Origin: Thermanaerothrix solaris
GTDB lineage: Bacteria > Chloroflexota > Anaerolineae > Anaerolineales > Anaerolineaceae
Assembly (NCBI RefSeq): GCF_032334255.1
Contig: NZ_JAUHMF010000001.1
Location: 992,001 to 1,056,000 of the forward strand
Length of the DNA: 64,000 nt
Reading direction: 5' to 3'
The notes under the pieces were generated by a model. The model was not told the DNA's origin and did not search any database. It worked only from the letters and a program-made list of their open reading frames with translations. Both the position numbers and the translations under genes were made by a program. This document shows positions 60,561 to 64,000 of this stretch, piece by piece; within the stretch, counting starts at the first letter, position 1; each line of letters starts with the position of its first letter.

Positions 60561-63269
60561 ATGCCCAAAATCTCATTACGTGCTTATAACCGAGAAATTG
60601 AAAACCTCATCGAAAACGGGCAAACCGATGCAGCCATTGCTCACTGCCGCCATATTTTGAAATTCTTTCCCAAACACATTGACACCTATCGCCTTCTGGG
60701 GAAAGCCTATTTAGAAGCTCAACATTATGCTGAAGCAGCGGATATTTTCCATCGCGTGCTCTCCTCAGTACCCGATGACTTCATCTCCCAAATCGGGATG
60801 AGCATTATCCGCGAGGATGAAGGCAATCTTGACGCGGCCATCTGGCATATGGAGCGCGCTTTTGAAACCCAACCCTCTAACACCGCCATCCAGGACGAAT
60901 TGCGTCGCCTTTATGGGCGCCGCGATGGTGTTGAACCCCCCCGTATTCGCCTTTCACGCGGCGCGCTGATCCGCATGTATGCCCGTGGCGAACTTTACCC
61001 TCAGGCCATTGCCGAAGCACGGGCTGCCCTGGCTGAAGATCCCAATCGTGTTGACTTAGAGGTCATTCTCGCTCGCGTATATTACCTCTCTGGCCAAAAA
61101 GTAGCCGCAACCGAGGTTTGCACACGCCTGGTGGGCAAGTTGCCGTATTGTTTCGAGGCCAATCGCATCTTAGCCGAAATCCTCCCCACCACCTCTCGCG
61201 CTCAAGATGCCGCAATTTACCGCCAACGGGTGATTGCCATGGATCCTTACCTGGCGCATATGACGTCAGGGATGCTCTCGCCGCTTGAGGTTCCCGACGA
61301 TGCCGTTATGCTCGACTATCTTGAATGGCAGCCCGAGTTGGAAACCCCGGCCCAGCCCGAATGGACCCGCACCGTCGGTGTAACCTGGTTGGCGGAAGAA
61401 GAAGAAGCCCTGCCCGATTGGTATTCCGCACTACAAGAACAGTCAACTGCCACGGAGGTCGCGCCTTCCGAAACCACGCCGCCAGAAAATATCTTGGCAG
61501 AGGCAACTGAAGAAACGACACCCGCCGAACCTGAAACTCTTATCCCCGACTGGATGCGCGAAGCAGGTTGGGAGATGCGTACCTCAGGTCTTGCAGAAGA
61601 AGAACCCCAGGAATCGGCACCGTTCCTAGAAGAAGCAACCGAATCCCTCGTTGAACCGGCTGAAATTCCGGAATGGTTAAAAGGCATCGTCCCGCCCGAT
61701 CTGAAGACCGAGACCGAAGAAAGCCCTGAACAGGCCGAAGCCTGGTTCGAGAACCTGCTTCAGAGCGGCGCCACCCAAACCCGATCTGATATTGAAGAAG
61801 TTAGTCCTCCAGAAGCAGGCGCAGAATTTGAAGCCTCTTTGACAACACCCCTCTCCGAAGAAGAACCTCCGGCTTGGCTGGCCGATCTAACCACCCCCGA
61901 GTCCGTTACACTTGAAGAGACAACCGAATCTCCGACAGAGTGGCCGCATCCGGAATGGGCAGTAGAATCTACACCGAGTTCACCAGCCCGTGAAGAATCA
62001 TCAACCATGGCAGACATGGCGGCAGAGACCCCTCTGGCTGCAGATGAAGTCGCTCCCCCCGCAATAACAGCCGCATCACCTAGTGCAGAGGAGATTACTC
62101 CTGACCTCCAACCTCTGGGAGGGGTGCCCACAAGCAGCGAAGACATTGAAGCCGCTCTGGCATGGTTGGAAAGTCTGGCTGCCCGCCAGGGCGCAGATGA
62201 AGCCACGCTCACCACACCAGCCTCTGAACGACTTGATCAACCACCCACCTGGGTGATCCAAGCCCAAGAAACAGAGATCGAAACCACGCCGCCAACCTAT
62301 CCACCTGAAGCACCATCAGAGATAGAAAAGACCACAACCACCGAAGGGGCAGAACAGGTCATTCCTAACATTGAAACAGAGCCCTCCTTAACGAGCGGCT
62401 CACCTACCGAGGTAGAGATTCCCCTGGATTCGGAAGCCACTTTTGCCTGGCTCGAAGGGCTCGCCGCACGCCAAGGCGCAGATGAGGAAACCTTACTTAC
62501 ACCACCGGAACAGCGGTTTTCACATCTCCCGGACTGGGTGAGCGCTCAACGCGAACCAGGTGAAGAACTCATAGAAACGCCTGAGGAAGCGCCCATTGCC
62601 TCTGAGGAAACCGCCATTTCCTTTGAGGAATCCACTACCAGCGAGGTTTCTAGCCCGAGTGAGGCCGCACCAACAACTCAAGAAGCCATCCCCGAATGGT
62701 TGCAAGAGGTTCTGGAACCCCCTGTCACTCCTCTTGAGGAAACCGAAACGCCTATCTCAGCCTTAGAGATTCCCTCTTCCGAGCCGCTGGAGACCATAGA
62801 AGACACCCAACCGGTGCGCATTGGCGGTAGTATCAAATCAACACCGCAACCACCGGTTGAAGAGGAAAACATCCCTGCATGGTTACAAGAACCCTCCGAG
62901 CCTACCTCTCAGGTTCTGGGAGAGGAAGAGAGCGTTTGGATTCCAGAACAACCCTTGCCGTTGTCCGAGGAATCCCAACCTACCGTTGAGGCTGTTTCCG
63001 AGGCGTCGGTGGAAACGACTTTACTATGGTTACATGAGGCGCAAAACGCGCTACAAGCCGGCAACTTGGAACGGGCACTTCAATTCTATAATCGTCTTAT
63101 CCAAGAGGCTCAACACCTCGAAGATGTCATTCATGACTTGCACGAAGCACTCTATCGCTATCCAATTGATGTTGGGCTGTGGCAAGCCCTCGGCGATGCT
63201 TATGTGCGTAGCAATCGCCTGCAAGAAGCCCTGGACGCTTATACCAAAGCCGAAGAGTTGCTTCGTTAA
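60561..63269 (+). CDS. TPR protein with long acidic, repeat-rich central region
   Basis: 902 aa. TPR repeats occupy the first 240 residues (IENGQTDAAIAHCRHILKFFPKHIDTYRLLGKAYLEAQHYAEAADIFHRVL) and the last 90 (ALQAGNLERALQFYNRLIQEA, YPIDVGLWQALGDAYVRSNRLQEALDAYTKAEELL). Between them lie about 570 residues rich in Glu, Pro, Thr and Ser, likely disordered. They contain two copies of a 38-residue element (62139-62259 and 62431-62545; AWLESLAARQGADE / AWLEGLAARQGADE) and a scattered short motif Pro-x-Trp-Leu/Met (IPEWLKG, PPAWLAD, IPEWLQE, IPAWLQE, IPDWMRE). The ATG follows GGGAGGTG. Role unknown; the position between rpoD and ndk may be conserved in the group. Confidence 0.88.
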   Translation: MPKISLRAYNREIENLIENGQTDAAIAHCRHILKFFPKHIDTYRLLGKAYLEAQHYAEAADIFHRVLSSVPDDFISQIGMSIIREDEGNLDAAIWHMERAFETQPSNTAIQDELRRLYGRRDGVEPPRIRLSRGALIRMYARGELYPQAIAEARAALAEDPNRVDLEVILARVYYLSGQKVAATEVCTRLVGKLPYCFEANRILAEILPTTSRAQDAAIYRQRVIAMDPYLAHMTSGMLSPLEVPDDAVMLDYLEWQPELETPAQPEWTRTVGVTWLAEEEEALPDWYSALQEQSTATEVAPSETTPPENILAEATEETTPAEPETLIPDWMREAGWEMRTSGLAEEEPQESAPFLEEATESLVEPAEIPEWLKGIVPPDLKTETEESPEQAEAWFENLLQSGATQTRSDIEEVSPPEAGAEFEASLTTPLSEEEPPAWLADLTTPESVTLEETTESPTEWPHPEWAVESTPSSPAREESSTMADMAAETPLAADEVAPPAITAASPSAEEITPDLQPLGGVPTSSEDIEAALAWLESLAARQGADEATLTTPASERLDQPPTWVIQAQETEIETTPPTYPPEAPSEIEKTTTTEGAEQVIPNIETEPSLTSGSPTEVEIPLDSEATFAWLEGLAARQGADEETLLTPPEQRFSHLPDWVSAQREPGEELIETPEEAPIASEETAISFEESTTSEVSSPSEAAPTTQEAIPEWLQEVLEPPVTPLEETETPISALEIPSSEPLETIEDTQPVRIGGSIKSTPQPPVEEENIPAWLQEPSEPTSQVLGEEESVWIPEQPLPLSEESQPTVEAVSEASVETTLLWLHEAQNALQAGNLERALQFYNRLIQEAQHLEDVIHDLHEALYRYPIDVGLWQALGDAYVRSNRLQEALDAYTKAEELLR
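62139..62545 (+). repeat. Two-copy internal repeat in the TPR protein
   Basis: Two copies about 290 bases apart encode (A/T)(L/F)AWLE(S/G)LAARQGADE(A/E)TL(T/L)TP followed by a Pro-x-Trp-Val end. At DNA level the copies differ at many third positions, so the protein is what is conserved. Confidence 0.75.
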
Positions 63270-63295
63270 AACAACATCGTTGATGGAGGATCATT

Positions 63296-63751
63296 GTGGA
63301 ACGAACGCTCGTCTTAATCAAACCAGACGCCGTACAACGCGGACTCATCGGTGAAGTCATCCTCCGATTGGAGCGCCGCGGCCTGAAACTCATTGCCGCC
63401 AAGTTTTTACAGGTAAGCCAAGAGTTGGCCGAAGCCCACTACGCGGTTCACAAAGGAAAACCCTTCTACGAGGGTTTGGTACGCTACATCACCTCGTCCC
63501 CCTTGATGGCAATGGTATGGGAAGGTCCCAATGCTGTGGCAGCGGTGCGCCAAACCATGGGTGCCACCCGCCCTACCGAAGCCGCCCCCGGCACCATTCG
63601 CCATGATTTTGCGCTTGAGGTGGGGCGCAATCTTACGCATGCCTCCGATTCACCCGAAACCGCAGCCCAGGAAATTGCCCTCTGGTTCAAACCCGAAGAG
63701 ATTTATCCCTGGGAACGGGCAACAGATCCGTGGATCACGGGACAGAATTAA
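63296..63751 (+). CDS. ndk: Nucleoside diphosphate kinase
   Basis: 151 aa, GTG start with GGAGGA 8 bases upstream. ERTLVLIKPDAVQRGLIGEVILRLERRGL is the family N-terminus. GPNAVAAVRQTMGATRPTEAAPGTIRHDFAL and NLTHASDSPETAAQEIALWF contain the phosphorylated His (THASDS). It balances NTP pools by phosphate transfer. 26 bases after the TPR gene and ended by a terminator. Confidence 0.97.
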   Translation: MERTLVLIKPDAVQRGLIGEVILRLERRGLKLIAAKFLQVSQELAEAHYAVHKGKPFYEGLVRYITSSPLMAMVWEGPNAVAAVRQTMGATRPTEAAPGTIRHDFALEVGRNLTHASDSPETAAQEIALWFKPEEIYPWERATDPWITGQN

Positions 63752-63787
63752 TACCTGTCCTTACCCTGTACCCCATTAATCATCAGG

Positions 63788-63820
63788 CCTCGGCATTTCC
63801 CGAGGTCTTTTTCTTTTTCC
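63788..63820 (+). terminator. Rho-independent terminator after ndk
   Basis: Stem CCTCGG / CCGAGG with a 6-base loop followed by TCTTTTTCTTTTT. Confidence 0.85.
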
Positions 63821-63830
63821 AACACCCCGC

Positions 63831-64000
63831 TTAGCGGTTGATAACCGGAAGATTGATCGTGTAAAGAGCCTGATAGGCAAAATGGGTTTCCTGTTCTTTA
63901 TCGTCCCAGCGTCCACCAATAAAATGCAAACGAGTATCTGTGGAAAGAAGTAAACCCTCTTCACCCATTAACGTAGGGAGACTAGCGATCTGTTGCCACT
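63831..64000 (-). CDS. C-terminal end of an unidentified protein (cut by right edge)
   Basis: An open minus-strand frame from base 63998 to a TAA at 63833-63831 gives 55 residues ending in LHFIGGRWDDKEQETHFAY and QALYTINLPVINR. The strand pattern with LxFIGGR resembles a Kelch-type beta-propeller blade, such as seen in exported repeat proteins. No codon before the edge can be called a start. Its existence as a gene is supported by family-like sequence and by the convergent position after the ndk terminator, but the identity is open. Confidence 0.6.
   Translation of the reverse strand, partial: WQQIASLPTLMGEEGLLLSTDTRLHFIGGRWDDKEQETHFAYQALYTINLPVINR

Noticed and set aside
1..64000. CRISPR arrays, insertion sequences, prophage genes
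   Set aside because: No regularly spaced repeats, transposase, integrase or phage structural genes were found on reading the window.

Overview
The window looks like a chromosomal segment of a bacterium of the phylum Chloroflexota, probably class Anaerolineae. This is inferred from the gene mix and not from a marker phylogeny: monoderm-style sortases, Rex, PadR, a BMP-type transporter, [NiFe]-hydrogenase maturation genes, lycopene cyclase, and a long acidic TPR protein next to rpoD. Gene density is high, with about 50 protein genes and one tRNA. I see no insertion sequence, prophage or CRISPR array.

Layout. 1-4253 (+): hypF (cut by the left edge), hypC, hypD and hypE, for the Fe(CN)2CO cofactor of [NiFe]-hydrogenase. 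4358-8304 (-): PadR regulator and a MacB/LolCDE-like ABC exporter. 8450-15970 (+): a LacI-controlled operon with a sugar ABC importer, a GH65 disaccharide phosphorylase and beta-phosphoglucomutase. 16075-20848: glycosyltransferase, YigZ, gpmA, YdcF and lycopene cyclase. 20928-29552 (-): a BMP-type nucleoside/purine ABC importer followed by a two-gene molybdenum hydroxylase, which suggests uptake and oxidation of a purine or another N-heterocycle. 29864-33371: SpoIIE-like phosphatase, methyltransferase, histidine phosphatase and MFS transporter.

33387-38450 (-): a tightly packed operon of an Hsp70-like protein, DUF1257 (Ycf35-like), DUF2997, an NrdG-like radical SAM protein and a HEAT/WD40-like scaffold. 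It is the best candidate in the window for an undescribed system. 38561-40761 (-): a helix-hairpin-helix radical SAM enzyme, a YbaK deacylase and a membrane-anchored rhodanese. The rhodanese frame runs through an in-frame UGA at a position where relatives carry Cys, with a SECIS-like hairpin just downstream, so it is a probable selenoprotein. 40892-43880 (+): a second radical SAM protein, a Mut7-C protein and an AIR-synthase-like protein.

43939-58705: tRNA-Arg(CCG), zinc metallopeptidase, a large exported protein of unknown function, rex, mreB, atpAGDC (the F1 part only), yebC-ruvC-rRNA methyltransferase-ruvA, two sortase-like proteins and a response regulator. A perfect-consensus promoter, a structured leader and an intrinsic terminator lie ahead of the response regulator. 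59209-64000: rpoD, the TPR/acidic-repeat protein, ndk, and the C-terminal end of an unidentified gene cut by the right edge.

Regulation that can be read from the DNA: a LacI operator on its own transcription start, Rex-box-like sites just downstream of the -10 elements of both rex and gpmA, and GC-rich hairpins after both ABC binding-protein genes.
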